Assembly (NCBI RefSeq): GCF_000485595.1
Contig: NW_014577140.1
Span: 52,335-94,228, forward strand
DNA from: Priapulus caudatus
Taxonomy: Eukaryota > Priapulida > Priapulimorpha > Priapulimorphida > Priapulidae
Direction: 5' to 3'
DNA: 41,894 bases
Part shown: piece after piece, positions 22,060-34,814 of the stretch
Position numbering within the stretch: the stretch's first letter is position 1
How the letters are laid out: every line of letters begins with the position of its first letter
Made by a program: the position numbers and the translations under genes
Notes under the pieces: generated by a model
Databases searched by the model: none
Seen by the model: the letters and a program-made list of their open reading frames with translations, nothing else
What the model was told of the DNA's origin: nothing

Positions 22060-23005
22060 ATGCATCGGGGTTTAGAGTGTATGAATTACACAGTGGCTTA
22101 GCAGTACTTCACATAACCCACCTCAGCTTTGTAATTTTCCCATTTTTAAATGCTTAGTGCGCACGTTCGTTCCCCAAGTTAGAAATAACTCAATCTAGTG
22201 AAATTTCAATCTATATTAAATACTGGCCACCACACGCGCGCACACAACACGAGGTTGCGCACTCGATCGACACGGTATTATAATCTATTATATATATTAT
22301 ATCAAGGAGTTAGATATAGAAGATCTTCTTATTAGATTACTTCCTTGAATTATATGTTGCATGCATCGACCTGCCGGAGTTGTTAATATATATATATATA
22401 TAATATTATATATATACTATATATTATCGACGCCGCCACCGTCCATGTTCAACCCTATTCAACAAAGCCATAAAATATGTCCGGAGTCAAGTCACGAGTC
22501 GTAAGTAATTCCCTGATTTTTCCGTCGATAGTAATATACTTGTATTATCCTTCGCCCTCCCAAGCACTTTCACAATCTTCAGTAGATTTGGGGTTGTTTA
22601 GGTTTGAAATCTTTACGATACGAATATAATAACTAAGCAATCAATTACTAGCTATAACATATGTATCTGAAATAGAATATAATATAACAATTTATATTCT
22701 CTAATAAAGTTTCAGCTGACTTCACTGATGATATGGTGTTAGGCATGGACGCACATGTCAATATTTGTCATTACGCATGCTTGCAACAGTCGTTGCTGGC
22801 GTGGACAAATATTCAGACATGAGACGCGCGGCAACGTGTGGCTACGGTAACTCTCGTCGCGTGTGATAGAAAAATAGCGTTGTTCGATCTTTCACGCCAC
22901 CACACTGCGGTCACGGCAATACACACGCGCGCGGCGTACGCACGCACCGGCATGCACAGCACAAACACACACACCGCACGCACGCACCGCACGCACGCAC
23001 GCGAC
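22060..23005 (+). repeat. Segment Y, copy 2 of 3
   Basis: Corresponds to 18862-19804 and about 34815-35690. It contains the degraded palindrome at 22301-22350 (core GAAGATCTTC) and a TA run near 22390-22430. Differences from the other copies are mostly one-base indels, many in homopolymers. Confidence 0.9.
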
Positions 23006-23145
23006 GACACACACAACACACACACACACAACACCACACACCACACACAACGCGCGCCGCGGGTTGCAAGCTGTAGAATCCACACACACACACACACACA
23101 CCCACAACAGCGCGCGCGGTTGCAAGCTGTAGAACCTATGTATGA
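23001..23145. repeat. AC repeat with a local duplication of its flank
   Basis: AC-rich units are followed by GGTTGCAAGCTGTAGAA twice (about 23060 and 23119), separated by a pure AC run. The second copy of the locus (35695-35755) has this flank only once, so this is either a real length polymorphism or a read error. Confidence 0.85.
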
Positions 23146-25039
23146 TATAAGAGAATATCGCAACGTCGTTGTGCCTGCATTTAAAGATGGCGCCGAGTAA
23201 TCCAGTAATTCATCTAAAATAGGTTACGTTCCTGTCATGTCATAGTCTTGGTTGTACTGGCACGGAAAGAGGTCTGTACATTTCGGAGGCATCTGTATAA
23301 CCAGAAACTTCACATGGGCTTCCTCCTGAGAGAGCATCAGCCCATTACCGTTTTAGTTCAACGGTTACCATCACTAGGGAGGTGAGGCTCCATGAGCGAT
23401 AACAACAAACTGGAAATCGATACCCTCTAAAATATTCATAGCTGCTTGGCAATTGAAGCACTTTGCTGGGTCCGAATGGCTGGCGGATAGCGCTGAGGTG
23501 TCAGAACACAAATTCGGTTACAGACCATAAGAAGATACATACTTGCCACGCATACCTTTAGCGTGTCGTCATGGAACACGCTCGTACTGCGGTAGTTACA
23601 CAGAGCACCCTGCTCTTGTATGGCCTCGTAGGGCCTGTGTGCGGAGAGGGGGAGCAGAATGGTAGCAGGTAGATATACGGTCTATCGCCAATGCGAGCGC
23701 TATATGCACGTCTTCCACGTAAATTTGATTAACTAGAGTATTAGCCGATTATCATAATATCGGCCCAGCTATATAAGCATACATGATTTAGATGTGAGCG
23801 TGTATAATTAATGTTCGAGCGCCACGCCACGTTAACGTTATAGTTCAGCGTGAGCAACAGCATGTAGTATTGACATCACAACACGGAGAGGCCATGTGTG
23901 ATGGGCGCTGACAGACACTAGCTGCTACCTGTGCTGCTATTATTGACGCATGCATGCATGTACACAGAAGTAGATAATAGGGAATTCTACTTCTGGTGTA
24001 CACAAACTCATCCACGCACACAGGCCCGTACGCACGCACTCAGGCACTTGCTAAAATATCATTTCGTTTATAGTGAATCGGTATGTGTCAGAATCCTATA
24101 TATAACGTAACGTGTTGTCTTGCTACGGTACGACACTAAAGATCTACACCAGTAAAATACTAATAGAGAAGAAAATTCGCGTATACAAGAATGCTGTTAT
24201 TGTTTTTCTATTATCATACATGTTTACCTATCTAAGAACTCCTTTTGGTGGGAACTTTGGCACCACAAATTGCCGGAAAGTGATGGATGACGGAACCTTT
24301 CCTTTGATATCTATATAAGTAGTTAACTATTCGTAATCGGTTTGGGATTAGTTATAAAAAAGTTAAAAGTCACATTCTCGTGTCTGCATCACACGCATGA
24401 CGATTACTGACGCCGGATCGCGCGCTACGAGAACTTGCGTAGTATAGCTCAAACCTTTACTTTACAACACGTCGTAATTGGAAGAGCTATTAAATAACTT
24501 TCAGTACTCGAGTTGCGATTTGTGTTTGGTACACTCAACTACTGTTGAGTAACTGCGCACGGCAGAATATAGAATCGTGACGGCTGTTCATTTCCATTAC
24601 TTCCTTCGCAGCGGAAAACGGAATCGCGGCATTTGGATACTACAGGTGGACGCGGATACAATATTCACTGTTGCACGATCGGTCTTCACGAATAACTACA
24701 ATCGCTAATTAACGGCGTAATTTTCTGCGTCGGCAGCGGCGGTGGTGGCGCTGTAGCCGCGCTTCCATTATAGCCCCCTATATGCAGACAAACAGATAAA
24801 ATTACCCTACTTTTTGCGGCAAACTGAGAGAATTCATTAGTCATATTGGTTAGAGCTTCGGACTGCTAAGATACATGCGTGGTTATTAGTGCATGCGTAA
24901 TTCTTTGGCGTAGCATGGCGAGCAAATGTCACTGTGAGACAAAAAGATAATGCTTGTGTCATATGCGTGAATTACATAAGGTTGACATTTGGACTCTCGC
25001 CCTCTCTAGGTCAGACATAAACACGTGTGTACATTTACG
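23146..25039. other. Interior of segment B, no gene recognised
   Basis: Contains an imperfect palindrome at about 23959-24002 (arms TGTACAC-AGAAGTAG) and a tRNA A-box-like string TTGGTTAGAGCTTCGGACTG near 24847 without a matching T-arm. AAAGATGGC near 23182 resembles a YY1-type site. None of these is strong enough to name a gene. Confidence 0.4.
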
Positions 25040-25212
25040 CACACACACACACACACACACACATCACATCACACAACACAACACACACACACACACACAC
25101 ACACACATGCCACAACACACACTGCACACAGCATACACACCACACACACACCACACACACACATCACACACACACACACACACCACACACACACACAACA
25201 CCACGCCATCAC

Positions 25213-25248
<36 letters not shown>

Positions 25249-25262
25249 AGCAGCACACACAC
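25040..25262. repeat. AC microsatellite with irregular breaks
   Basis: AC runs are broken by CAACAC, CATC and CACCAC interruptions. The corresponding array is at 37716-37940. Thr-His and Cys-Val frames here are repeat translations. Confidence 0.96.
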
Positions 25263-28200
25263 GGCAATCACAATAATCAGGATAAATTACATTTGGTCTC
25301 CACCCCATGGAAAATTCAGTTTGGATGGAAAATGTTATCTATAGACAAAGTAAGTTCAGGCTGTGGGACCATGAAGGTATTACCCCATGCAGATATTAAA
25401 GCTTTACTGACACCTCATCTTCTACAACTCATTCACATAGTGACAATACTAGTGTGATATGTAATCGTGGTCACAGTTGAGAAGTGTGATCGTTTGGAAG
25501 ATGAACGTCCTGGGGTATTACAAAACGTTCCGCAAAACACACAAGCTTCTGGGAACCCTAATGCTGGTACAATCACATCGCAGCGACAAACGGATGCATA
25601 TTTTTCTGAAAAATTCCAGACCTTCATCGGCGTCGCGAACAGTAGGATCTACGGTACTATATTATATATATTTATATTATTATAATATAGTATATATATA
25701 TATATTATATATTGCTGCGTGCACGGCTATGCGGACTATGGCAGGTGCACTTTCTAGGAAGGATGACCTTTTTCTTTGGATTAATGCAATCGTAACACTT
25801 ACCCAGTCGTAATAACTATGCTGTATATTGAACAACAACGAAATTATTCACATTAATTATTAGATATAGGATCGCGGTGTGGGATATGAGACTATGGAAT
25901 CGTTGTCTCTCCGTGAGGCCGGATCTGGCGGCTCAATGCTAATATTTGCGCCGATCCTGTTCAGCGCCCACTGATCTGTTTACTGTTGGGATTCTTATGT
26001 GTGCTTAATGGAAAATTTCTCAGGCAACGACATATAGCGGTTAGTATAGCGAAACTCATGTAGCGCGGCAGCATGGGAATTCCACATTACGTAATCGACG
26101 CCGATATGGCAGCAGTATTAAGCTGGCTAATGTTCGTAGCGCCGGTTAATAAGAGATGGACGCTCGGACTCTCAGGTGCAAACAATCTAGGTGACGAGAA
26201 ACCCAGCGGAGCTTGCACTCTATTACGCTCTTTACCGATAAATACGCTTGCATTGCGACGTGTAGCGGTGCAACACGACAATTGCTAAACATTGCAAGCA
26301 TTATTCGCCGCTGTCCAGCGTGAAACCCCTTCCACGGGGTAGGATTATACAGTAAACGAGAGATCTTACCGTTCTCGACTTCACGCTATTCCTTAGTTGG
26401 GGCTGGAGTTATCTTACAACTCACTTCACAGCGTGTTTTTGATGATTTAAATTTGCATCGAGGTAGTTCTTTTTCGTGCCCGGGCTCTGAAGGTAGATAC
26501 GGCGGCGAACACACCTCGACGTTTTGCACACCGCTGATTTGCTCTTCAGCATTTGACCGACTATAGAGTGTTCTTGCCTAACTCTGCATCGGTAGCGCCC
26601 TAATTCTTAATTATCAATAGACAAAACCTGCGGCCATGAGCTACCACGCTCGATATGAGGGACGTATCTTTGACTTACACTATACTCCCACTCCTTGTCG
26701 CCCTTGAAATCTGTTGGGTGGATGTGGTCATCCGGGAAAGAAAACCCCGCTAATTGGTATGTCCGTGATGTGCCGTCGTCCTACGGTCACACGGCCAGCG
26801 TAGAGACCGACTACACCGACGTTTTCTGGGACCGATTGATGTCTAGTCCAGTTATCCAATCCAGGGTTACCGGCCGCTCTCCTGCGTTATCTATCCTACG
26901 TTTACCTATTATTGATCGTTTAGTCCATGCCTAGTTATCTAGTCGTTACTGCTTCCTATTAGTTTATGCATGTTAGAGATTAGTCTCTGATTCGTCGAGC
27001 ACAGAGAGATGATGCCGTGACGTTTCATCTGCTACAAAATCTTGCGGCGTTTGGAACATACTGTGTGCGCTTTTTCCACATCCGGCTTGACGCAAGGTTT
27101 TTCTTTCATGAACTTTCGAGCACAATCAGAGTTGGCCCAGTTCATTATTATCCATGATCTCTATGTTCTATCAATATACCACGATGATACTCCAGGTTTT
27201 TTTCGTTAACTATTACTCTACTCGCCCGGCAGCGCTGCTAACGGTGCGAGCGCGGCTATTTCCACGCCCAAACACCTCATGTTGTTTACCGGTACGCACA
27301 GCTATTGGGTTTCGCCTCTCAGTAGTAGACGGATTACCGGAGGATATGTGCTCCGTTATTTATTAAATATAGTTTATACTGTTGTGCTTATTACTTGCAA
27401 AACGTGACCAGGCGCATTCAACGCGCACAGCTTATTTTCGGCATAGAAAGCATGGCTTATGTCTGGCTGGGAACAGCACGTAGGCTACGCACGCACAACA
27501 TTATGTATTACGTGCATTGGGTGCAGTAAAAGTACGGAACATCGCGAAAATACGGGTGCATTACAAAGTCGTTTTTTTCTTCATATCATATAATAGACTT
27601 ACACGTTTTAGCATGTAGTATATGGACCTGTCTGTTTGACAAATCTAGTCACAATAATGTTTAGCCACTTTCATGCGAACAACTACTGGTATATATACTT
27701 ATAGATAATATATAGTATATCGATTTATCGATATTACGCGGTTATCGATAATTGTTTTTATGAATGCAAGAATCGTCATGTGTCGATTCAGCATATATTT
27801 GCGTTCGCGTTCTTCGATTTCACTCGGTTTGTCAACATGTCTAAATCTAAACATTGCCGATAACGACAATTCGACTTCAACACCGGGGCCACTTACCGAA
27901 GCTATCGTGCGGTACCCCCCGGTGGCCGCCGCAAACCGGACCACAGACCCAGCATTGAATCACGTCAGATTGCTGTCGCCGTTATTCGGTACTTACACAG
28001 CATATACCATCTCCGCTGGTTCAAATCCTCAGGCGCGAGTAGTTGCACCATAGAATACTAGAGGCGATTTTTGTCCGTCACTATGCAGTTTCACGTTCTC
28101 ATGCGGCGATAGAATGCACGATGCTGCGTATACATGCGAGATTCACTCACCGGTAAGCGGCGTTCGCAGAGGCTCCAACCTCTTACTACATTTCAAGTTC

Positions 28201-29165
28201 GTTGCTTTCAGCGATTCGTTTACGGTCACGTTAGGATGAAGTGACAATACTGAGCCCCCACCCCCCAGGATGTCTTCTCACGCCTGGTGACGTTATGGCG
28301 GCATGTCTTTTCTCACATTGGTCTGCTCCGACATGTCTGTGTCAAATAGGGCGTTTACTAACTAGGGCGCGGCGGCGCCTGTCGATACTAATTAAAATGT
28401 AATGCACAAAAGTCACGAACGATGTTACACTCTGGGATCGCCGCTCTACTATATATACCTATATATTCCCTCTAAGCGATGAAGCGGAAACACGGGCGTT
28501 CGCCTAGCGATTCGAGCAACGTGTGTTTAATGATGAGCATGCGACGCGAACGCAGAAACCGCGTCTCCGCACAGCCTCGGTCTCGCGTTCAATAAAGCTT
28601 CCTAGGCCCCTGACCCGTTGCTGCCGCAAGCGCACGCGATAGTTAGTCGATTATTCTGACGCTCTATAGGGTGCTATATGAAGATGACATCGCTTGCCGG
28701 ATTGCAGGCCATTGTCTGTAGCAGTGTCGGATGTCCGTCCCACGCTCAATGTACCGGAGCCGTCCTCACTGAGGTTCGCTGATATTACACGCCGTTGCGA
28801 CCACTCTGAGCGCTGATGACCAGCTGCTGCTTGCGCCTAATTTTCTGGGTGTTGTCCTACTGTCCTTAAGGCTTGACCTGGCCTTGCTACGCCTTCTCGA
28901 GTCTCGTTCGCTACAGGGTGTCGCGGCGCAGAACGAGCGATGGTGTTCGCAGATGATATAGAGGATAAACTTATCTTTCATCATGTCGAATCAAGGGAGG
29001 CCGCTTAATGGGAAAGCGTCTCCGTAGCGAGGCCGATGACAGACATATCGCGATGGTGCGCCACACGCATGATATGTACGGCGTGCTGTGTAACCTTTCA
29101 CCTCAAATCCCGGATCCCCCCCAACACCCCCCCCCAAACCCGGGACAGAATCCCCGGGCTGTCTG
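25263..29165. other. Rest of segment B, no gene recognised
   Basis: Includes a TA-rich patch (25655-25715), an ATCGAT-rich near-palindrome (27719-27752), and the string GGTTCAAATCC (28019-28029), which resembles a tRNA T-arm but has no A box at the right distance. A C-rich run lies at 29116-29133. Short frames are unrecognised and not consistent between the two copies. Confidence 0.4.
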
Positions 29166-29182
29166 GTTGCTGTGTGTGTGTG

Positions 29183-29216
<34 letters not shown>

Positions 29217-29350
29217 CTGTGCCATGTGTGTTGTGATGTGTCGTGTGTGTGGACCGCTGTGCTGTGTGTGTGTGTGTGTGTGTGCGGCCCACTGACCGTT
29301 GTGGTGTCGTGTCCGATGTGGTCGTGTGTGTGTGTGTGTGTGTGTGTGTG
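29166..29350. repeat. GT microsatellite field
   Basis: Three GT runs (about 29171-29216, 29263-29284 and 29325-29352) are separated by short mixed sequence. Correspondence with the second copy is lost from about here on. Confidence 0.95.
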
Positions 29351-29925
29351 ATGTGTATTAGCGGGTCCTCTCGCCTACTACACTCAGCTGCTGCGGGTGC
29401 TGCCTGCTAATGTATCGAATCGGCTGTTGGTGTGAAGTAAAATTTGTTGATGCCGCGACCCGAGGGAAATGCTTTTGCGCTTCCGCACGCTACACATAGC
29501 GGCGTCCCCGCAGACAATGATTTGCCGTCGGTTGATTGTTAGCCGCCGCCGCACCCCCTCAATCTGGGCTGGTGATCCACTGATCATGTGCACGCGCCTC
29601 GTTGCCACGTCCTACTCACGTGAGTGATTCAGCACGCCATCCACAGACACAGAGTACGAGCCAGCAAACTTCATCGCATTGACTGCCAGCTGGAGGGCAC
29701 GTATCAATTTCACAGCGGTACAAGTCAGCCCCCGGGCATGTCATCGTCCGCGCTTTATGCGATGCCTTAATACCTTGCTTGCGCATGCGTAACGGGGGGG
29801 GACAAATAGTGTTATTGTACGTGACGTGCACAACGGGCGCAAACAATTAGTAGCACGATATGCGACATCGAGCCGCTATATGTGGGCATATGGATGAACT
29901 GCGCGCTTCTTGCTTAAGCAGTGGT
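29351..29925. other. Unannotated sequence without a counterpart in the second copy
   Basis: No recognised gene. Minus-strand frames at 29384-29608 and 29616-29846 are unrecognised. As this lies at the tail of a noisy contig, single-base errors may have broken or created frames. Confidence 0.4.
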
Positions 29926-29974
29926 TGTGGTTGCGTGTGTGTATGTGTGTGCGTGTGTGCTGTGTGTGTGGAGC

Positions 29975-30015
<41 letters not shown>

Positions 30016-30060
30016 TGCGTGTGTGTGTGCTGCTGTGTGTTGTGTTGTTGTGCGGTTGCA
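29926..30060. repeat. GT microsatellite
   Basis: GT runs with GTGC and GTGGAGC breaks. The following 140 bp include a GAGAGAG-rich patch (about 30118-30157) and end at the gap. Confidence 0.95.
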
Positions 30061-30198
30061 CCAGGTGTTGCTGTGTGTGGGCGGCCACGGTGGGGGGTCC
30101 GAGGTGTGCGCGCTGTGTAGAGAGAGGAGAGAACGAGAAAGGAGAGAGAGGAGGTGAGAGCCAAGATAAATACAAAAAATATATAGGCAAGTGCTCCC

Positions 30199-30223
30199 NN
30201 NNNNNNNNNNNNNNNNNNNNNNN
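30199..30223. other. Second assembly gap of 25 N
   Basis: Exactly 25 undetermined bases, identical in length to the first gap. Sequence resumes at 30224 in the middle of a second copy of segment X. Confidence 0.99.
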
Positions 30224-32686
30224 TCTTTACCATGAGTACTCTCGCTGATTTGGATATTATGTCTTCACACAACGACTGACATCATACATTATAGCATTAT
30301 TGGGCCGCGATTCTGGTATCAATAATGGCTCAACCATCGTGAAATTTGAAAACGAGGCTGCATTACGGAACATGCACAGGCCTACGCTGAAAGTAAATTA
30401 ATTCGTAAAATCAATTACTGAAAAACGTCCGTGTAGAATCTAATGCGTATATGGTCGGTCGAAATTAGTCACGCAAATAACACACACATGGAAATATTTA
30501 ACTTATGTGAAAATTGCGCACTAGATAGTTTTAGGTTTGTGTTTTTCACCCGCTATGACAAAACCTATACAAAACGAAAACCACGCCGTGTTGGCTTTTC
30601 CTCTAGCTCTAGTACTTATAGCCGGGTTGACAGTTTGCGCTGGCCAGCGGCCAACTGCTACGCGGGCCCTTATTAAGTTACTAGAGCTAGGCTCCCTCTA
30701 TCTGTAACCGCCTTGGATACGTGAGCGCATGCTCATATTAAAGGCGTTGCTGGCCGTTACTGTTACGACATCACTGCTCGTATTACAGCATGTTGCTTCA
30801 CAAAAGCCCATTACACGAATGAGTTCGCAGTGTCGTGCCTGGCAACTGTAGCTTCACTTAAATACGTTTTCGTGCTCAGAATCACTGAGCAGCGATACAA
30901 ATCCATTTCGAAATTGCTCATGACTAACGTCTCTCTTACGAACACGTACACTACAGATACTCACGCGAAATAACGATGCGCGCCATATTCCAAACAATGC
31001 GATTAGAATCTTAGTTTCTAATGGCGATCCGCGATTGCTTTCTATTTTAACCGTTTGTCTGGGGTATTCATTTCAGAGCTATCTATTTTTACGGCAATTC
31101 GGTCGTCGGGCGCGCTGCAATATCTCGCCTTTTTTCCGGGGCGATGCGCTAAATCGCGTCAGAAATGTAAATAGCGTCAGGTTACTCGGCGGCTATACAA
31201 TTGAAGACATGCTCTTTTAGGTAGGAATATGGCTTAACCGTTGTGCGTAACTCTTATGTCGCTTCATGTTCAACAGCACACGCTGAGATAGTTATCTTGT
31301 CCCACTCTGGCCAATTTACGTTTACGCACAACGTCCCAAACGCTGATAAACCGCACATTGTCATTATTAATATGTATTGCTCAAATTGACCGATGCACCA
31401 GGAATCGAGATGAATCATGGCATTGCGATTGCTTTTCTCGAATTATGTTTAATTGCGTACTGCAGTATTTACGCTGATTGATAGCTACAAAATATTTACA
31501 ATCGTTTTAGACCCCTTATTAACACATTTATCAGTGAATGATGATAAATACTGTTAGTTAGATTATTTTAAAACTAACTAGATGAATTCATCAACTCGCA
31601 AATATTATAATTCTGCACTTCTGCTTAAACACTAGGTCTCCGTCATGAGTCAATAGGAAGCGAATTGCGTTGTTTGATCTGATGAACGATCGGCGTTGTA
31701 TATTACTGTGGGCGCTTTATATGGACAGCATGTCACATCATTCTGAACACGCATTCCTGTTATCACGCCTGTAGTCGGTATGCATGGGCCGAGACACAGT
31801 TCGCGCTGTGTTAAATTCGGCATGACATATTCGACGTTGCCACTTCAAACAAATTTAACCCAATTTCTCAGAATTTTTTCGTAGATGTTCTTTACCCTAA
31901 CCCAATGTCTAACCCTTAAACGTCATTTTATTTTGCCCTTGGTCATTGCTGGAACGACCCCGTATACAAATAAGGAATTTTGCTTGACATCAATAGCGTG
32001 AGATCTGTTGACATTTACACGTATTTCGGCCATGTGACACGTGGAGGCAATTGCGGGTGACCTCGGCCTTCAGTGAACCCCTCACACTCGCACGTGGTGC
32101 GTGCTGATTAATTGATTTCGTTGCTGTACGGTTCCGTGTGCGCCGTGGCAGGGCGCCAGCATCATGTTCGAGAAATTGTTGCGCTGTGTATTCTGTATTG
32201 ACTGTAAAGCAGTATCAGTGCATTTGACTGAAAGGCAGGATAATGCGTTTCCGAAAACCAAAACAGTTGCATGGAGGGAGTTTTGTATCCAGTGCCTTCA
32301 ATCGGGTCCAAGACACACCGGTTGCCCTGTAATAGCACTTGCTCTGTTGCATACTAAAATTATCGATCAGGGCAGCTTAAGCTTATAATTTATTATTTAT
32401 TGGATCTTATCGCTCGTTCCGTAATTCTCGACTGTTCGCCCGTCCGTCTGTCAATCGTCCGTCGCCCATTCTGTCGTTCGCCAATGCTTCCATCTATTTT
32501 ATCCATCCTATTCCGTTCACCCAATCATCATCCAATCTAGTCCATTCAACGATCCATCCACCCATCCATCCATCCATTTCATCCTGATTTACATCAATCA
32601 ATCAATCAACTCAATCAATCCATCCATCATCCATCCATCCATCTATCCTTTCCATCCATCCTCCATCATTCCATTATCCATCCATC
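30224..32686 (+). repeat. Duplicated segment X, noisy copy
   Basis: Matches 16594-18857 in order with scattered one-base insertions, about 190 bp longer overall. The perfect 72-bp palindrome of the clean copy is here broken by several indels (about 30605-30692). The TCCA array at the end (about 32480-32686) is also irregular. Frames in this segment, such as 30443-30676 and 32164-32388, arise from frameshifts relative to the clean copy and should not be annotated. Confidence 0.92.
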
Positions 32687-32912
32687 ACCAACCCACCCAC
32701 TCCATCTATCCATCCATCCATCCATTCCATTTCCATCCATCCATCCCATCCATCCATCCATCCATCCTCCATCCATCCATCATTCCATCCATCCATCCAT
32801 CATCCATCCATTCCATCCCATCCATCCATCCATCATCATCCATCCATCCATCCATGCCATCCATCCATCCGATCCATCCATCCATTCCAATACCATCCAT
32901 CATCCATCCATT
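32687..32912. repeat. TCCA tetranucleotide array, second copy
   Basis: Counterpart of 19830-20056 with slightly different unit arrangement. The Trp-Met-Asp-Gly frame on the minus strand is repeat translation. Confidence 0.95.
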
Positions 32913-34079
32913 ATCAATCCGTCGATCGATTCATCTATTGTAATAATTAGCTGATTTAAATTCATTAACTAATAACTTATATTAATCAGGCTTCAAAGAT
33001 TTCACTTTGTGCCATTGGACCGTAAAGTTACATTACATTCAATCTAGTGTGCCTAAAGTACGCATACTTAATACGATGTGTTAGGGCTCATAGTAATCTC
33101 CATATCGAAGAAACTTCTATTCTTTAACGACTATAATTTATATAGATAAGTCATAAATACTAGTCGAGATATACAAACAAGACTAGATACAATTCCTTAT
33201 ATTAATTTAAGATATTCGAGAGCTACAAAATATCATGTATTTATTAGCCGCTTGATAATTTAACCATATAACCTGACAAACACAGCGCCCATTGTGGGCT
33301 AAATGTTTCAATATATGCCAACTCGCCGTACTAATGCAATAGAAGTACAGTGTCAGATTGAGACACTTTTTCGCAAGAAACGAGACAAATATTGTGTCTG
33401 GCCGTGCCTGAAAAATGTGCATAAAATACCCCAGATGTGTTGGCTTTTTCTATATATTATCAATTATATTATGAAGCTCTGCAGTCTTTGCCTACAAGCA
33501 AATAATGTCACCAATTATTTTGCATAAATTCACGATCAGGCTAGTGTTTACGGGGTTAATCACCTGTACCTATTAACAAGAAAATAATTACCGTAAAAAC
33601 TATATTTAGAAACTGTCATTTTATGAATCGACGGTAGAAGACATTATACTGGCAATCTCGCTGTTCAATATTGCTCCACAATTCAAATTAAACGCTATAA
33701 TATTGCGGCGATAGAGGGAGCATCAAGCTAGCTCCATATGGATCGGACGAACACGGTCATGCGAATTTCAAAAATGCCGCCATCATGTCTGGTTTCGTGA
33801 CCATAGATGTTCGCTCTGAATACGCGCTCAGCACGAGCAAAAACCATGTGCCTATGTTGAATTGGTGGGCGCGCCCCCAATAATATGCGGAATAATACAT
33901 GACAAAGCCTTCGTAAACATTTATAAAAGTGCATTAGAATTTAGAGGGTGCTGAGAGTGAAATACCAACAGGTGGAACAGAGGGAACTCTTGCGTGAGCC
34001 ACCGCTAGTGAAAAAGTTTGAAAACGGATTAAGCGATAGGAACACACAGATGAGATCGAATTTATATAGATGGTGTGTG

Positions 34080-34111
<32 letters not shown>

Positions 34112-34295
34112 ATGGTGTGTGTGTGGTGTGTGTGTGCAATGGTGTGTGTTGTGTGAGTGTGTGTGTGTGTGTGTGTGGTGTGTGTGTGATGTGTGTGTGT
34201 GTGTGTCGTGTGTGCGTGTCTGTGTGTATGTTGCTGTGGTGGTTGTGTGTGTGTGTGCTGTGTGTGTGCGCGCTGCGGGCGCGCGCGCCGCGCGT
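32913..34295 (+). repeat. Duplicated segment Z, second copy
   Basis: No difference found from 20057-21439 at a constant offset of 12856. The frames 33207-33422, 33303-33527 and 33728-33934 repeat those of the first copy. Here, unlike in the first copy, segment X lies directly upstream without a gap, which supports the order X, TCCA array, Z in the real genome. Confidence 0.95.
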
Positions 34296-34296
34296 G

Positions 34297-34355
<59 letters not shown>

Positions 34356-34380
34356 CAAGAGGGAGAGTGTGTGTGTGTGT
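34076..34380. repeat. GT microsatellite, second copy
   Basis: Counterpart of 21215-21530. The final part is a purer GT run (34299-34350) than in the first copy, followed by a GAGA-rich patch (34398-34430). Confidence 0.95.
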
Positions 34381-34814
34381 CTGTCTGTGGTGAGGGAAAG
34401 AGCGAGAGAGAGAGAAAGAGAGAGAGAGACTTCACGTCGATATAAACGTTGTAAAAATGCGTGCGATATAGCAAGTGCGCGATATTTATTAATAAATGGC
34501 CGCCTTGACCGTCACTTGTACTTACCGTGTCGTCCTTTGATAGCCGGCCCGAGCCCCCGCCATCTGCTTTGCGTGTCGATATGATCCCGGATAGCATCAC
34601 TTCACCATGGAAACAGCCCCGTTACAGTTCTTGTTATCCCTATGCTCTCCCTCTCCCTCGTTCTCATTCGCTCGTTATCGCAGCCTCCTGCCCCAGCGTA
34701 TATGAAGCGGTTCCTCAGGTGGTCATAATGCCACTATGTGGAATATGATCACAGGACTGTATATGGCATCATGCTTTAGACAAAATGCATTTGATCCGGT
34801 TATGCGATAATGCA

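Larger units (their letters stand above)
21440..29095 (+). repeat. Duplicated segment B, first copy
   Basis: About 7.65 kb matches 34296-41450 in order, but with scattered single-base indels and no large rearrangement. Corresponding landmarks move from an offset of about 12745 near 22070 to about 12430 near 28900, so the second copy steadily loses length. No gene is recognised. Frames present in one copy are generally broken or different in the other (for example 26695-26934, 27760-28053 and 28766-28984), which argues against any of them being a conserved coding region as written. Confidence 0.9.

Noticed and set aside
24526-24555. Small inverted repeat ACTCAAC and GTTGAGT
   Set aside because: Seven-base arms are expected by chance in this amount of sequence.
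24847-24870. TTGGTTAGAGCTTCGGACTG, resembling a tRNA D-arm and anticodon arm or SINE A box
   Set aside because: No acceptor pairing and no T-arm at the right distance; the second copy differs.
28019-28029. GGTTCAAATCC, resembling a tRNA T-arm or B box
   Set aside because: No A box 30-60 bp upstream and no cloverleaf can be drawn; the second copy reads GTTTCAAATCC.
28938-29006. Short frame with MVFADDI, resembling the reverse transcriptase FADD motif
   Set aside because: The frame is only about 40 codons, a stop lies just upstream, no other reverse transcriptase motif is nearby, and the second copy (near 41326) does not keep the motif.
33941-34600. 219-codon minus-strand frame
   Set aside because: Its middle is Thr-His from an AC/GT repeat, its ends are unrecognised, and the equivalent frame in the first copy (21085-21630) differs at both ends.
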